64,000 nt of DNA from Anaerolinea sp. (lineage in GTDB: Bacteria; Chloroflexota; Anaerolineae; Anaerolineales; Anaerolineaceae): assembly GCA_020725865.1 (NCBI GenBank), contig DYEC01000001.1, positions 124,001 to 188,000 of the forward strand, written 5' to 3'. Below the pieces are notes generated by a model. That model worked only from the letters and a program-made list of their open reading frames with translations, was not told the origin of the DNA and did not search any database. The position numbers and the translations under genes are program-made. Every line of letters begins with the position of its first letter. Positions within the stretch are counted from its first letter, which is position 1. Below, piece by piece: positions 48,587 to 58,600 of this stretch.

Positions 48587-51289
48587 CTACAAATTTTTTA
48601 TTTGATTATCCAGTCTTTCAGCGCTTTGGCGATAGGTTACCAGTTTTTCACGTTCTTTTTCCACAACGGCTGGGGGAGCTTTTTGTGCGAAGGGTGAGTT
48701 GAGTAATTGCTCTAGACGGGCAATCTGCCCCCGAATTTCTTCAAGTTCTTTTTCCAGCCGAACACGTTCAGCTGTGGTATCCACCATGCCCGCCAATGGC
48801 AAATAAATTTCAACTCCAGCGACAACCAGAGTAGCCGCTTCTTGTGGTTTTTCGGATAGTACTTCCTCAAGTTGGAAAGTATTCGCATCTAGATGTGCCA
48901 GCGCCTGAATAGTCTTTTGCTGCGCCTTAAGGACGTCTAATTTGTTGCCAGCAGCGATTAATGCGGGGATTTTCTTGCCCGGTGAAACTTTCTTCTCAGC
49001 GCGCAGGTTGCGAACAGCGCGCACGATGTCTTGAACGAGCGCGAATTCGGTCATCTTTTGCTCTTCCCAGCCTTCAGGCGGGTTGGCTTCGGGCCAGCGG
49101 GCAAGTATTAAGGCTTCTTCCCAGCCATGTTTGGGAGCAAAGCGATTCGAACGGGATTGCGCAGCTCGCTTAAGGTGCCCCCACAGTTCTTCTGTGACGT
49201 AGGGAGTATAAGGGTGTAATAGGCGCAAACAGGTATCCAGCACACGTACAAGAGTGTAGGCAGTGTAGTGAGCGCGATCACCGCCTTCAGCGAGCTGAAG
49301 CTTCGCAATCTCCACATACCAATCAGCAAATTCACTCCAGAAGAATTCGTAAATCTGCCGTCCAGCTTCGCCATACTGGTAGTTTCCAAACAATCGTTCA
49401 ACATCCCGAACCAATGATTGCAACCTTGCCCAAATCCAGGAATCCGCCAATGTCCACTGTGGTTCGCTTTGTGGTTCTTGCGGTGCCTGCTCGATGGCAC
49501 CGATGACGAATCGTCCAGCATTCCAGATTTTGTTTGCAAAATTACGATTAGCTTCGACTTTCTTGACGCTCAGGTTCATGTCATTGCCCGGCGTCGAACC
49601 AACCAACAGTGTGAAACGTAATGCGTCCGTCCCCAGTTCGTTCATAACTTCCAGAGGATCAATGACGTTGCCTTTGGTTTTGCTCATCTTCTGTCCATGT
49701 TCGTCGCGAATTAAGCCATGCAAGTAAACCGTATGGAATGGCACCTGACCGGTAAATTCCAATCCAGCCATAATCATGCGGGCTACCCAAAAGAATAGAA
49801 TGTCATAGCCTGTTTCGAGCACGGAGGTTGGGTAAAAGTATCTCAAATCGGGTGTTTCTTCGGGCCAGCCCAAGGTAGAGAATGGCCAAAGGCCAGAGGA
49901 AAACCATGTATCCAACACATCTTCATCTTGATGGATTGCTTGACTGCCGCAATTCTGGCAGTGGGTTGGGTCGGTACGCATAACAGTCATCTCACCGCAG
50001 TCATTGCAGTACCAGACCGGGATACGATGTCCCCACCATAACTGGCGACTGATACACCAGTCCTGGATGTTTTCCAACCAGTTGTAGTACACTTTGGTGA
50101 AACGGTCTGGAATGATGCGAATACGCCCATCTCGAACAGCAGCCAGAGCTGCTTCTGCCAGGGGCTTAATGCGCACAAACCACTGAGTGGAAACCATCGG
50201 CTCGACAATCTCGCCGCCTCGTTGCGAGCGGGGTACGTTGAGCATATAAGGCTCTTCTCTAATAGCCAGACCTGCAGCGCGCATATCTTCCCAGATTTTC
50301 TTGCGGCACTCGAAGCGGTCAAGACCGGCATAGGGTCCACCGTTTTGGTTAATGCGGGCATATTCATCGAGGACACTGATAACTTCTAGTCCATGCACCT
50401 GCCCGATTCTGTAATCATTAGGATCATGACCGGGTGTGATTTTGAGCGCGCCGGTGCCAAATTCACGGTCTACATATTCATCTGCAATAACTGGGATTTG
50501 ACGTCCCAGAATTGGAACAATCACCTTGCGCCCCAGATATTTTTGGTAACGCTCATCTTCGGGATGAATGGCGACGGCCGTATCACCCAGGATAGTTTCG
50601 GGGCGAACGGTTGCCACAGGGATATATTCACCAGGTTCATCTGCCAGCATGTATTTGAAATAATACAATGTGCCCGGCTCCTGGCTGTATTCAACTTCCA
50701 GGTCAGAAACGGCGGTCCGCAGACCCGGCGACCAGTTGATCATACGCGGTCCGCGATAAATCAATCCCTTTTCATACAGGCGCACGAAGGCTTCCCGCAC
50801 CGCTTTTGAGAGACCCTCGTCAAGCGTAAAGCGGGTGCGTTCCCAATCACAAGATGCACCTAGGCGGCGTATCTGCTGAAAGATGATTCCGCCATACTTT
50901 TCTTTCCACTGCCAGGCGCGCTTGAGAAACTCTTCGCGCCCAATCTGCTCACGAGTGAGCCCTTCTTTTGCTAGAGCGCGCTCGACCTGCAGTTGTGTGG
51001 CAATTCCGGCATGGTCAGAGCCGGGAACCCAGAGAGTAGGGATACCCTTCATGCGGTGGTAGCGGATCATCAAGTCTTCCATTGCAACGAACATGGCATG
51101 GCCAAGGTGTAACTCGCCGGTGACATTTGGCGGAGGAATGGATATGACAAACGGCTTTTTGCTGGGATCAAAATCTGGTTTATTGGGATCGTTGGAGGGA
51201 CGGAAGAAGCCGCTTTTTTCCCACCACTCATAAAGACGTTGCTCAGTGGATTTGAAATCGTAAGTTTTTGGCAATGAAAATTCAGACAT
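48587..51289 (-). CDS. valS: Valyl-tRNA synthetase
   Basis: This enzyme charges tRNA-Val, with editing of threonine, 900 residues. Class I motifs are intact: PPPNVTGELHLGHAM (HIGH type) near residue 50 and KMSKTKGNVIDP (KMSKS type) near residue 530. The editing domain contains TVRPETILGDTAVAIHPED. The zinc-like CNDCGEMT...CQNCG pair is near residue 425. The C-terminal coiled coil (EKELEEIRGQIARLEQLL) is typical. Two adjacent ATG codons exist; the second (51289) is better spaced from GGAGG. It is controlled by the T-box leader upstream. Confidence 0.97.
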   Translation of the reverse strand: MSEFSLPKTYDFKSTEQRLYEWWEKSGFFRPSNDPNKPDFDPSKKPFVISIPPPNVTGELHLGHAMFVAMEDLMIRYHRMKGIPTLWVPGSDHAGIATQLQVERALAKEGLTREQIGREEFLKRAWQWKEKYGGIIFQQIRRLGASCDWERTRFTLDEGLSKAVREAFVRLYEKGLIYRGPRMINWSPGLRTAVSDLEVEYSQEPGTLYYFKYMLADEPGEYIPVATVRPETILGDTAVAIHPEDERYQKYLGRKVIVPILGRQIPVIADEYVDREFGTGALKITPGHDPNDYRIGQVHGLEVISVLDEYARINQNGGPYAGLDRFECRKKIWEDMRAAGLAIREEPYMLNVPRSQRGGEIVEPMVSTQWFVRIKPLAEAALAAVRDGRIRIIPDRFTKVYYNWLENIQDWCISRQLWWGHRIPVWYCNDCGEMTVMRTDPTHCQNCGSQAIHQDEDVLDTWFSSGLWPFSTLGWPEETPDLRYFYPTSVLETGYDILFFWVARMIMAGLEFTGQVPFHTVYLHGLIRDEHGQKMSKTKGNVIDPLEVMNELGTDALRFTLLVGSTPGNDMNLSVKKVEANRNFANKIWNAGRFVIGAIEQAPQEPQSEPQWTLADSWIWARLQSLVRDVERLFGNYQYGEAGRQIYEFFWSEFADWYVEIAKLQLAEGGDRAHYTAYTLVRVLDTCLRLLHPYTPYVTEELWGHLKRAAQSRSNRFAPKHGWEEALILARWPEANPPEGWEEQKMTEFALVQDIVRAVRNLRAEKKVSPGKKIPALIAAGNKLDVLKAQQKTIQALAHLDANTFQLEEVLSEKPQEAATLVVAGVEIYLPLAGMVDTTAERVRLEKELEEIRGQIARLEQLLNSPFAQKAPPAVVEKEREKLVTYRQSAERLDNQIKNL

Positions 51290-51292
51290 CAT

Positions 51293-51607
51293 ACCTCCAG
51301 TGATTCGGATTCATCTTGCGAAATAGTGAAATAAAAAGCTCTTTCTTCCTTGAGGACGAAAGAGCTTTTCCGCGGTACCACCTCATTTCGCCGGATTCTC
51401 GGCGCACTCTTTCCCGAACAGCCATTCGGGATAAGCGATAACGGGCTTTCCCGTGCCGTTCTACTCTCCAGTTTGGATTTCTTCGGCAATCTCGTCAAGC
51501 GACTTCAGACAGTTCTACACTTTGGAGGCTTTCAGCCTTTTGGCCTCCTTCTCTGTCAGTCGAATTGCTGTCTTACTCCTCTTGACCTTTTCTCTTTATA
51601 AATTGTT
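51293..51607 (-). ncRNA. T-box leader of valS
   Basis: Read leftward, a Stem I region with ACAGAGAAGG is followed by a candidate valine codon GTC (51503-51501). The T-box AATGAGGTGGTACCGCGG lies at 51388-51370. The TGGT bulge fits a tRNA ending in ACCA, the expected end of tRNA-Val. The terminator follows. The specifier assignment is tentative. Confidence 0.9.
51334..51369 (-). terminator. T-box terminator before valS
   Basis: AAAAGCTCTTTC and GAAAGAGCTTTT form a 12-bp stem followed leftward by TTTATTTC. Its left arm can also be taken up by the antiterminator beside the T-box. Confidence 0.88.
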
Positions 51608-51613
51608 GTCTCG

Positions 51614-51642
51614 ATTATACGGAGAATGAGCAAAGGTGTCAA
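51614..51642 (-). promoter_or_regulatory. Sigma-A-type promoter of valS
   Basis: Read leftward, TTGACA (51642-51637) and TATAAT (51619-51614) are separated by 17 bases, a perfect consensus pair. It lies eight bases from the insertion sequence end at 51650. Confidence 0.88.
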
Positions 51643-51649
51643 TTGCCAC

Positions 51650-52516
51650 ATTCTCTGAACTCCGGACATGAGTTAGGAGATCAGGGTAAAAAAGGAGCCT
51701 CACAGCTGATAAGCATGATTTGGTCCAAACTATATCGGCAGGAGGCTCCCAACTAAGAAGCATCCCCATCATCTTCCCTTCATGTGCATTTATTTGATAA
51801 GCAACCTTCCCTCAAACGAGCGACTGAAATTGGACGGGCGATCCTGGCAGCGCTTGACCAGGATAGCTGCCAAAATGTGCGGCAGAGCGGCGCCGCCAGT
51901 GACAAGTGTATCCAGCTCGAAAGTCATCGCTGCCGGTCTGGATTCGCAGAACCTCAGTTATTTTCGCGCCTTTGCCAGGCTGAAAAACCTGCTGGGCGAA
52001 CGTCCCCTGGCGCTCGACCGGGAGTTCGGTTACCTGGAGTTGTTGCCCAACCTGGTTGCAGAAGGGGGCAATTTCGTTATCCGTCTCAACCTCGGCGCTC
52101 AGCCGCTTAAATTTGGGATGCGGATGGAAAGGAGGTGGTTCCTTCCATCCCGCGTGGCGAAACCGTGATCTAGAATCAGGTTTGGTTCAAGGATAAAGTC
52201 TGCGTGAACCTGATTGGTGTATGGAACACGGGCTTCTCGTATGCACTCTGGATTATGACCAATCTGGATTCTGAGACCGCCCTGCGCATCTATCGTTGCC
52301 GCATGAAAATTCTATTCCTCAAGAAATCGGCAGGCCAGCGCCTGTCCAATCCCAAAAGGGCAACAAGTGAAGGTGTTATTCGGGCTTGTCCACCTTACTC
52401 TATCAGAAATGGTCGCTGCCACTCGCTGAGTGGCGACTAATCCTTGCCAACGCTTTAGCGGTTTTCATTACCATCGTTCAGGCTACTGTCCCACTCATGT
52501 CCGAAGATCAGAGAAT
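51650..52516. mobile_element. Degenerate insertion sequence, 867 bp, with terminal inverted repeats
   Basis: The left end ATTCTCTGA-A-CT-C-CGGACATGAGT (51650-51673) and the reverse complement of the right end (52493-52516) match at 22 of 24 positions. The interior holds transposase fragments in changing frames. Full-length relatives would need about 1.3-1.5 kb, so an internal deletion is likely. I see no clear target duplication next to the ends. The element lies between the valS promoter and the promoter of the next gene. Confidence 0.8.
51784..52440 (+). pseudogene. DDE transposase remnant (IS4-like), frameshifted and shortened
   Basis: Pieces of a DDE transposase appear in two frames. The N-terminal piece is HLFDKQPSLKRATEIGRAIL in the frame of 51784. 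The middle piece is YFRAFARLKNLLGERPLALD, then REFGYLELLPNLVAEGGNFV, in the frame of 51782. The C-terminal piece is VWNTGFSYALWIMTNLD followed by ETALRIYRCRMKI, back in the first frame. The last piece matches the Y-x2-R-x3-E signature up to the point where the catalytic Glu should follow and is then lost. At least two frameshifts mean no active enzyme. Confidence 0.8.
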
Positions 52517-52522
52517 CAAAGC

Positions 52523-52552
52523 TTGACAATCTGTCTTTACAGAGTATATAAT
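52523..52552 (+). promoter_or_regulatory. Sigma-A-type promoter of the nicotinate phosphoribosyltransferase-like gene
   Basis: TTGACA (52523-52528) and TATAAT (52547-52552) are separated by 18 bases. The -35 box starts only seven bases after the insertion sequence ends. GTGTAATAATAACAC just downstream (52555-52569) is an imperfect inverted repeat and a possible operator. Confidence 0.75.
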
Positions 52553-52592
52553 AGTGTAATAATAACACAAATTGATCTCAGGAGAACTCTCG

Positions 52593-53936
52593 ATGAGTAT
52601 CTTTGATCGACAGCGTTTGACCAATGCAACTTTCAAACTTGATGTCTCCCGCATGAGAAAAGGCTGGTACACAGACAAATATTTTGTTAACATTGCCTAT
52701 ATGCTTACTGCCTTAGCTCGGCTAGGTTATACCTATCAGGGTCATGGCAGCCAGCTCCCGCCCGGAATTTCATCAGAAGGAGTTCATTGTGGCGACATCG
52801 AAGTTGAAATGCAATGGTTTACCCGTCGTGCGGGCAAAACCATTGTCGTGGGAGTGGATAAGGCTCTGACAATGCTCAAAGAATGCACCGGCTATTTTGA
52901 GGGCGATCAGTTTCATAATACCGCCGACCAGTTAGAAGTTTGGGCTGTGCATGATGGGTGTATTGTCGAAGGTAACGGCGATCCGATGAATGTCCAGCCA
53001 GTGATAAAAGTACGCGGACGTTACCGCGATTTTGCCATGCTTGAAACTCCTACACTGGGCATTCTCACCCGCGCCAGCCGCGTTGCGACTAATGTATATG
53101 AAACACTCAAAGCTGCCAATGGTAAACCCGTTCTTTTCTTTCCGGCGCGTTTCGACCTTCATGAGGTTCAGGCGGCTGACGGTTACGCGTATAACATTGC
53201 TGTTCAACGCTTTAACATGGATTACGCCAGTAAATTGGGACCTTTCGTCTCCACCGATGCTCAAGGTGACTGGTGGGGAGGTGCCGGCGGTGGAACCGTC
53301 GCTCACGCCGCCATTGCTGCCTTTCTGGGTGATACGGCAGAAGCCATGCTGGCTTTTGCCCAGATACTTCCCCCTCATATTCCACGCATTGCTCTGGTGG
53401 ATTTCAATAACGACTGTGTTAGAGATTCCCTTTTGACTTGCAAAGCCATGTTTGACCGTTACGCCAGTTTGGTTGATGCAGGACAGCCAGAAGAGGCAGA
53501 GCGTTACAAATTTTACGGCGTTCGCCTGGATACAAGCGGTTCTCTGCGCGATGTTTCCGTCCCCCCGCTTGGCGACCCGGCGCTCGATTTGGGTGTCAAC
53601 CCGCGTTTGGTGTTTCTGGTCCGCCAGGCACTCGACACTGCCTGGGAAAGCTGGGATATTCCTGCACGCTGGCGTGAGAGAGCGCGAGAGTATTGCCAAA
53701 ATGTCAAAATAGTAGTTTCCGGCGGATTCACTCCCGAAAAAATTGCCCGCTTCGAGAAATTACGCGTCCCGGCGGATATTTACGCGGTGGGTTCGGCACT
53801 GTTTGACAATCATGGCCCGACGGTGACGGACTTCACCGCCGATGTGGTGCGAATCAAAGTACATGGTGAATGGGTGGATATGGCAAAAGTGGGTCGTCGA
53901 GCATGTGATAATCCAGACCTGGAACGAGTATGGTGA
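52593..53936 (+). CDS. Nicotinate phosphoribosyltransferase-family protein
   Basis: This cytoplasmic enzyme of NAD salvage has 447 residues. The ATG at 52593 (MSIFDRQRLTNATFKLD) follows CAGGAG; the frame extends seven codons upstream without support. FKLDVSRMRKGWYTDKYFV matches the family N-terminus. HEVQAADGYAYNIAVQRFN is in the middle, GGGTVAHAAIAAFLGDTAEA near residue 235 is the phosphoribosyl-site region, and KIVVSGGFTPEKI with ADIYAVGSALF near residue 375 matches the barrel end. It is close to but not identical with classical PncB, so nicotinate or a related base is a family-level call. Confidence 0.85.
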   Translation: MSIFDRQRLTNATFKLDVSRMRKGWYTDKYFVNIAYMLTALARLGYTYQGHGSQLPPGISSEGVHCGDIEVEMQWFTRRAGKTIVVGVDKALTMLKECTGYFEGDQFHNTADQLEVWAVHDGCIVEGNGDPMNVQPVIKVRGRYRDFAMLETPTLGILTRASRVATNVYETLKAANGKPVLFFPARFDLHEVQAADGYAYNIAVQRFNMDYASKLGPFVSTDAQGDWWGGAGGGTVAHAAIAAFLGDTAEAMLAFAQILPPHIPRIALVDFNNDCVRDSLLTCKAMFDRYASLVDAGQPEEAERYKFYGVRLDTSGSLRDVSVPPLGDPALDLGVNPRLVFLVRQALDTAWESWDIPARWRERAREYCQNVKIVVSGGFTPEKIARFEKLRVPADIYAVGSALFDNHGPTVTDFTADVVRIKVHGEWVDMAKVGRRACDNPDLERVW

Positions 53937-54857
53937 TTACCCATTACGGGAATAAACAAGCACTACCCAATCTTCAATATTTTGTTTTTCAATCAGCACC
54001 ATTCCATATTGCTCGGCGGCGCGTCCAACATCCGACGCCTGTTCATCTAGTATACCTGAAAGTACCAATCTTCCGCCTGCAGCTACCAGATGCGCCAACC
54101 CGGCTTCAAACAAACGCAGGATTACCGGTGCCAGAATATTGACAAGCACCACAGGCGCGCTGGCAATGGAAAACCGCTCCTGAATAATTTCTGCAACGGA
54201 GCCTGACCCACACTCTAACCTCTCCATCACCTCATTTGTAGCAGCATTTTCCAGCGTGGAACGAATAGCAAGTTCATCAATATCCACCGCAAGAGCATGC
54301 CTTGCTCCTAGTTTAAGAGCCGCGATGGACAAAATCCCTGAACCACACCCAATATCAATGACATCCTCGCCAGGGCTCAAGTACTTTTCCAGCATTTGCA
54401 AACAAAGTTGGGTTGTCGGATGGGTACCTGTGCCAAATGCCATGCTTGGGTCAATCTTAACCGCAATCCGCTCAGGCGGGGTTTGTTGTATCCAGGCAGG
54501 CAGAATCAACAATCGTTCGCCGATTAAGATGGGGTGATAATGCTGTTTCCATGCTGTCATCCAATCTTCGTCTGCAATGGTACGGTAGGTGGGGGATGGC
54601 AATTCTTGAATCTGACTCAGATGCCAGAGTGCTTCAGTGAGACGCTGGCGTTTTTCTTCAAGCCTAGCGTCAACAGGCAAATATCCATATACACGCACCG
54701 GACCTACAGGTGTGCCTTCATCCTCTGCATCGTTGTAAACCACACCGCTTTCCACCACCACTCCATTAGCAACAAAGCGAGCCATCACTTCTGCCACCGC
54801 CTCAGCCAGCTCACTGTTCAATGTTATGGAAACTTCTAGCCAGCGAGCCTCATCCAC
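53937..54857 (-). CDS. prmA: Ribosomal protein L11 methyltransferase
   Basis: This SAM-dependent enzyme trimethylates ribosomal protein L11; 306 residues. The C-terminal Rossmann domain has the diagnostic [19 protein letters not shown] near residue 150, then the SAM motif [20 protein letters not shown], the acidic VDID, and [12 protein letters not shown] (the NILA/NPP-type motif). The start is GTG with GAGGTG upstream, overlapping dnaJ by eight bases. Placing prmA after dnaJ is common in Gram-positive lineages and makes it part of the heat-shock operon here. Confidence 0.95.
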   Translation of the reverse strand: MDEARWLEVSITLNSELAEAVAEVMARFVANGVVVESGVVYNDAEDEGTPVGPVRVYGYLPVDARLEEKRQRLTEALWHLSQIQELPSPTYRTIADEDWMTAWKQHYHPILIGERLLILPAWIQQTPPERIAVKIDPSMAFGTGTHPTTQLCLQMLEKYLSPGEDVIDIGCGSGILSIAALKLGARHALAVDIDELAIRSTLENAATNEVMERLECGSGSVAEIIQERFSIASAPVVLVNILAPVILRLFEAGLAHLVAAGGRLVLSGILDEQASDVGRAAEQYGMVLIEKQNIEDWVVLVYSRNG

Positions 54858-55974
54858 CCAGCACCTCTTTCAAACGATCCAGAAAACTCTTTTCTGCCGG
54901 CATAACCTCACTGCCCAGCGTAGAAGCCAGTTGTTGAAACAATGAACGTTGCTCGGCTGTTAGATGAGTGGGTATCTGGACATTCACAATGACCAGTTGA
55001 TCACCTCTCCCATTACCCCGCAAACTGGGAACACCCTTTCCTTTGAGTGTGAAAATCTTGCCCGGCTGAGTTCCTGCAGGGATTTTCAGTTTTGCTGTTC
55101 CATCCACCGTTGGTACGTCAATCTCTGCACCCAGTGCTGCCTGGGCCACATTAATGGTCAAATCAAGCAAAATATCATTCTGTTTGCGGCGGAAAAATTT
55201 ATGCGGACGGACGCGAATCTCAAAATAAAGATTCCCGTTTGGCCCGCCATTAACTCCCGGCTGTCCCTCACCAGCCAGGCGAATCTGAGTACCATTATCC
55301 ACACCGGCAGGTACCGGCACAATCTTGCGCACCGTGCGCCGTTCTAACCCACGCCCGCCACAAGTTCGACAAGGTGTTGTGATGACTTCTCCTTTACCAT
55401 TACAGGTCGGACAGGTCATTACCTGTACCATCGAACCCAGTAATGTCTGGCGAACTGTTTTGACCTCACCCAACCCACCGCAATTCACACAGCGAGAGGG
55501 AGAAGTTCCCGGTTCAGCACCACTTCCTTTACAAACGGAACACAACTCATCACGTGTAATCTCAACCTCTTTGTCAACCCCAAAGATTGCCTCTTCGAAT
55601 TCCAGATTAAGCACGTAAGAAAGATCAGCACCACGGCGAGGTGCGTTTCGCGAACGCCGCCGGCTGCTCCCACCAAAACCGGCAAACCCAAATAAATCTT
55701 CAAAGAGATCGGCAAAGTCCATGGTTGTAAAATCTGGCACTCCACCCATCCCATTAATGCCTGCATGGCCAAAACGGTCATAGGCAGCGCGTTTTTCCGG
55801 ATCAGAAAGCACAGCATACGCCTCGTTAATTTCCTTGAAGCGCTCCTCCGCATCTGGTTCTTTATTCACATCAGGGTGATACTTGCGCGCCAAATTGCGG
55901 AATGCCGTTTTCAATTCGTCTGGTGAGGCATTGCGGCTCACACCCAATACTTCATAATAATCGCGCTTTGCCAT
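54850..55974 (-). CDS. dnaJ: Chaperone DnaJ (type I)
   Basis: This co-chaperone stimulates DnaK ATPase and delivers unfolded proteins; 374 residues from ATG 55974 ([12 protein letters not shown]). A longer frame of nine codons has no family match. The J domain has HPD in KYHPDVN near residue 34. A Gly/Phe region follows, then four zinc-binding CxxCxGxG repeats: [24 protein letters not shown] and CRTCGGRG. The C-terminal substrate domains follow. It lies after dnaK with a strong hairpin between them. Confidence 0.97.
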   Translation of the reverse strand: MAKRDYYEVLGVSRNASPDELKTAFRNLARKYHPDVNKEPDAEERFKEINEAYAVLSDPEKRAAYDRFGHAGINGMGGVPDFTTMDFADLFEDLFGFAGFGGSSRRRSRNAPRRGADLSYVLNLEFEEAIFGVDKEVEITRDELCSVCKGSGAEPGTSPSRCVNCGGLGEVKTVRQTLLGSMVQVMTCPTCNGKGEVITTPCRTCGGRGLERRTVRKIVPVPAGVDNGTQIRLAGEGQPGVNGGPNGNLYFEIRVRPHKFFRRKQNDILLDLTINVAQAALGAEIDVPTVDGTAKLKIPAGTQPGKIFTLKGKGVPSLRGNGRGDQLVIVNVQIPTHLTAEQRSLFQQLASTLGSEVMPAEKSFLDRLKEVLGG

Positions 55975-56011
55975 GTTGGTTTTATCATTCCGTTCCGACA
56001 ATAAAATTTTC

Positions 56012-56043
56012 AGACATCCGAGGCTGTGCAGCCTCGGATGTCT
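56012..56043 (-). terminator. Strong hairpin between dnaK and dnaJ
   Basis: AGACATCCGAGGCT and AGCCTCGGATGTCT form a perfect 14-bp stem with a four-base loop. Read leftward it is followed by GAAAATTTTATT. It probably reduces dnaJ-prmA transcription relative to dnaK or stabilises the dnaK message. Confidence 0.6.
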
Positions 56044-56069
56044 CTATCGCCTTACAACTCTTTAAGGCC

Positions 56070-57965
56070 TCAAGCGTTACGAAACTCTCCATCGACCACA
56101 TCTTCACCACCAGGCGAACCGCCCTGCTGTCCGGGAGCACCACCAACACCCGGTCCTCCAGACGGTTGTTGATACATGCTAGCGCCCAGTTGCTGAATCT
56201 CACGATTAAGCTCATCCGTCGCCCGGCGAATGGCATTCAGATCATCGCCGTTCATAATGTCTTTAAGTTTCTTGATAGCTTCTTCTGTGCGGCTTTTTGC
56301 ATCTGCGGGAATTTTATCGCCGCTATCGCGCAAGAGTTTCTCTGCCGTATAAACGGCGTTATCAGCGTGATTGCGAGCCTCGATCAACTCCTTACGGCGA
56401 CGGTCTTCTTCAGCATGGAGTTCTGCCTCCCGGCGCATGCGCTCAATCTCTGCTTCAGTCAGCCCGGAGGACGCCGTAATGGTGATGTGCTGGCTGCGAC
56501 CGGTAGCTTTATCCTGGGCAGTCACTTTGAGGATGCCGTTTGCATCAATATCAAACGTTACCTCAATTTGCGGTACACCGCGCGGGGCTGGTGGAATCCC
56601 ATCCAGAATGAACCGCCCCAGGGATTTATTGTCCGCCGCCATCGGACGTTCCCCTTGCAAAACATGAATTTCAACCTGCGATTGACCGTCGGAAGCGGTA
56701 GAGAAAATCTCACTCTTGCGCGCCGGAATAGTAGTATTGCGCGGGATGAGCGGCGTCGCCACGCCTCCCAAAGTCTCCACTGAAAGGGTCAAAGGGGTAA
56801 CGTCCAGCAACAAAATATCTTTAACCTCTCCACCCAGTACGCCAGCCTGAATAGCAGCGCCAATTGCCACAACCTCATCCGGATTGACGCCCTTATGCGG
56901 CTCTTTGCCAAACAGACGGCGAACTGCTTCCTGTACTGCAGGCATACGGGTCATGCCGCCTACCAATACAACCTCGTTCACGTCCGAAGGTTTCAAGCCA
57001 GCATCGGAAAGCGCCCGATGTACCGGCTCCAATGTTCGCTCAATCAGATCACTGGTTAGTTGTTCCAACTTGGCTCGCGTCAAGGTCATCACTAGGTGCT
57101 TGGGTCCACTTGCGTCTGCTGTCAAATATGGCAGGTTGATTTCAGTCTGCATCACGCTGGAAAGTTCAATTTTCGCCTTTTCAGCGGCCTCTTTCAAACG
57201 TTGCAAAGCCTGGCGGTCCTGACGCAGATCAATCCCGTGCTCTTTCTTAAATTCTTCAATCAGATAATCCATAACCCGCTGGTCAAAGTCATCACCGCCT
57301 AAAAATGTATCACCTGCAGTGGATTTCACTTGGAAGACCCCTTCGCCGACATCCAGGATCGAGATATCAAAGGTACCACCGCCCAGGTCATACACTGCGA
57401 TGACTTCATTTTTCTTTTTATCCAGCCCATAAGCCAAGGAAGAAGCCGTCGGCTCATTGATAATGCGCATCACCTCCAGACCAGCAATTTTGCCAGCGTC
57501 TTTCGTCGCATTGCGTTGAGCATCATTGAAGTAAGCGGGCACAGTGATCACTGCCTGTGTGACAGGCTCACCCAGGAATGCTTCGGCATCTGCTTTTAGC
57601 TTCGCCAGAATCATGGCAGAGATTTCCGGCGGTGAATACTCGCGCTCATCCAGCACGACCCGCACGTCACCATTCGGCGCTTTGGTCACTCTATAGGGAA
57701 TGCGCTGCAATGCACGCTGGACACTGGGATCATCATAACGGCGTCCCATGAAGCGCTTAATTGAAAAGATAGTGTTTTCTGGATTAATGATCGCCTGATT
57801 GCGTGCTACGCGACCAACCAAACGTTCGTGATTTTTATTCACTGCTACTACTGAAGGACACAGACGTTCTCCTTCAGCAGTGGAGATAACAGTTGGTTCA
57901 CCGCCCAGCATCACGGCGACAACCGAGTTGGTGGTACCCAGGTCAATACCAATGATTTTTCCCAT
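56070..57965 (-). CDS. dnaK: Chaperone DnaK (Hsp70)
   Basis: This ATP-dependent chaperone has 631 residues. The N-terminal ATPase begins [16 protein letters not shown], with [33 protein letters not shown] and [14 protein letters not shown]; the second phosphate loop is [15 protein letters not shown]. The linker [16 protein letters not shown] leads to the peptide-binding domain and helical lid. The tail is Gly/Pro-rich ([16 protein letters not shown]) and ends in [11 protein letters not shown], close to the usual EEVD-like end. SD GGAGG precedes the ATG. Confidence 0.98.
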   Translation of the reverse strand: MGKIIGIDLGTTNSVVAVMLGGEPTVISTAEGERLCPSVVAVNKNHERLVGRVARNQAIINPENTIFSIKRFMGRRYDDPSVQRALQRIPYRVTKAPNGDVRVVLDEREYSPPEISAMILAKLKADAEAFLGEPVTQAVITVPAYFNDAQRNATKDAGKIAGLEVMRIINEPTASSLAYGLDKKKNEVIAVYDLGGGTFDISILDVGEGVFQVKSTAGDTFLGGDDFDQRVMDYLIEEFKKEHGIDLRQDRQALQRLKEAAEKAKIELSSVMQTEINLPYLTADASGPKHLVMTLTRAKLEQLTSDLIERTLEPVHRALSDAGLKPSDVNEVVLVGGMTRMPAVQEAVRRLFGKEPHKGVNPDEVVAIGAAIQAGVLGGEVKDILLLDVTPLTLSVETLGGVATPLIPRNTTIPARKSEIFSTASDGQSQVEIHVLQGERPMAADNKSLGRFILDGIPPAPRGVPQIEVTFDIDANGILKVTAQDKATGRSQHITITASSGLTEAEIERMRREAELHAEEDRRRKELIEARNHADNAVYTAEKLLRDSGDKIPADAKSRTEEAIKKLKDIMNGDDLNAIRRATDELNREIQQLGASMYQQPSGGPGVGGAPGQQGGSPGGEDVVDGEFRNA

Positions 57966-57975
57966 AAAATGCCTC

Positions 57976-58575
57976 CTATCGTGCGACTCTCACCAGCGCC
58001 GGGCGCAACACCCGGTCACCGATTAAATAACCCTGTTGGCAAACCTCAATTACTTCACCACTTTTATGGTCCGGGCTGTCCTCATGTGAAATGGCTTCGT
58101 GTCGGTTCGGATCAAACATCTCGTTCTCCGCCGGGATGCGACTGATGCCTTCTCCTTCCAGAATGCCCTGTAATTTTCGGTAAATCAATTCAATCCCGGC
58201 TGCCCACTCAGCACCATCGCCTTCTGTTGGGCGGGTTTTCAAGGCGCGTTCCATATCGTCTAGAACAACCAGATATTTCTTCAGAATCTCGCCCGCCAGT
58301 GTTTGGGCAAGCATAGCCTGTTCACGCTCAATTCGCTTTTTATAATTGATAAAATCGGCACGTTCTCGCTGCCAGCCCTCAAAATACTCACTGGACTGCT
58401 GGCGCGCCTGCTCTAAAGCCTGTTTCATTTCTTCATACTCCTTTAAAGACACTTCAATCACTTCAGCAGTGCCTTGCTCTTCCCCTGTGGGCGCTTGTGT
58501 TTCTTCCACAGGAGGACTAACCACGGGTTCACCTAACACTTTTTTTGTTCGTGCTTTCTTACTTTCCTTTTCCAT
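57976..58575 (-). CDS. grpE: Nucleotide exchange factor GrpE
   Basis: This cofactor releases ADP from DnaK; 199 residues. An acidic and basic N-terminal tail is followed by the long coiled coil (about 45-100) with [20 protein letters not shown]. The C-terminal beta domain has [36 protein letters not shown] and [17 protein letters not shown], all characteristic. It lies ten bases before dnaK. Confidence 0.96.
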   Translation of the reverse strand: MEKESKKARTKKVLGEPVVSPPVEETQAPTGEEQGTAEVIEVSLKEYEEMKQALEQARQQSSEYFEGWQRERADFINYKKRIEREQAMLAQTLAGEILKKYLVVLDDMERALKTRPTEGDGAEWAAGIELIYRKLQGILEGEGISRIPAENEMFDPNRHEAISHEDSPDHKSGEVIEVCQQGYLIGDRVLRPALVRVAR

Positions 58576-58600
58576 TCGACAGTCACCTCGTTATAAATGA

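Noticed and set aside
51782-52168. Functional 128-codon gene
   Set aside because: It is one frame of a broken transposase; the adjoining fragments are in other frames and the element has terminal repeats.
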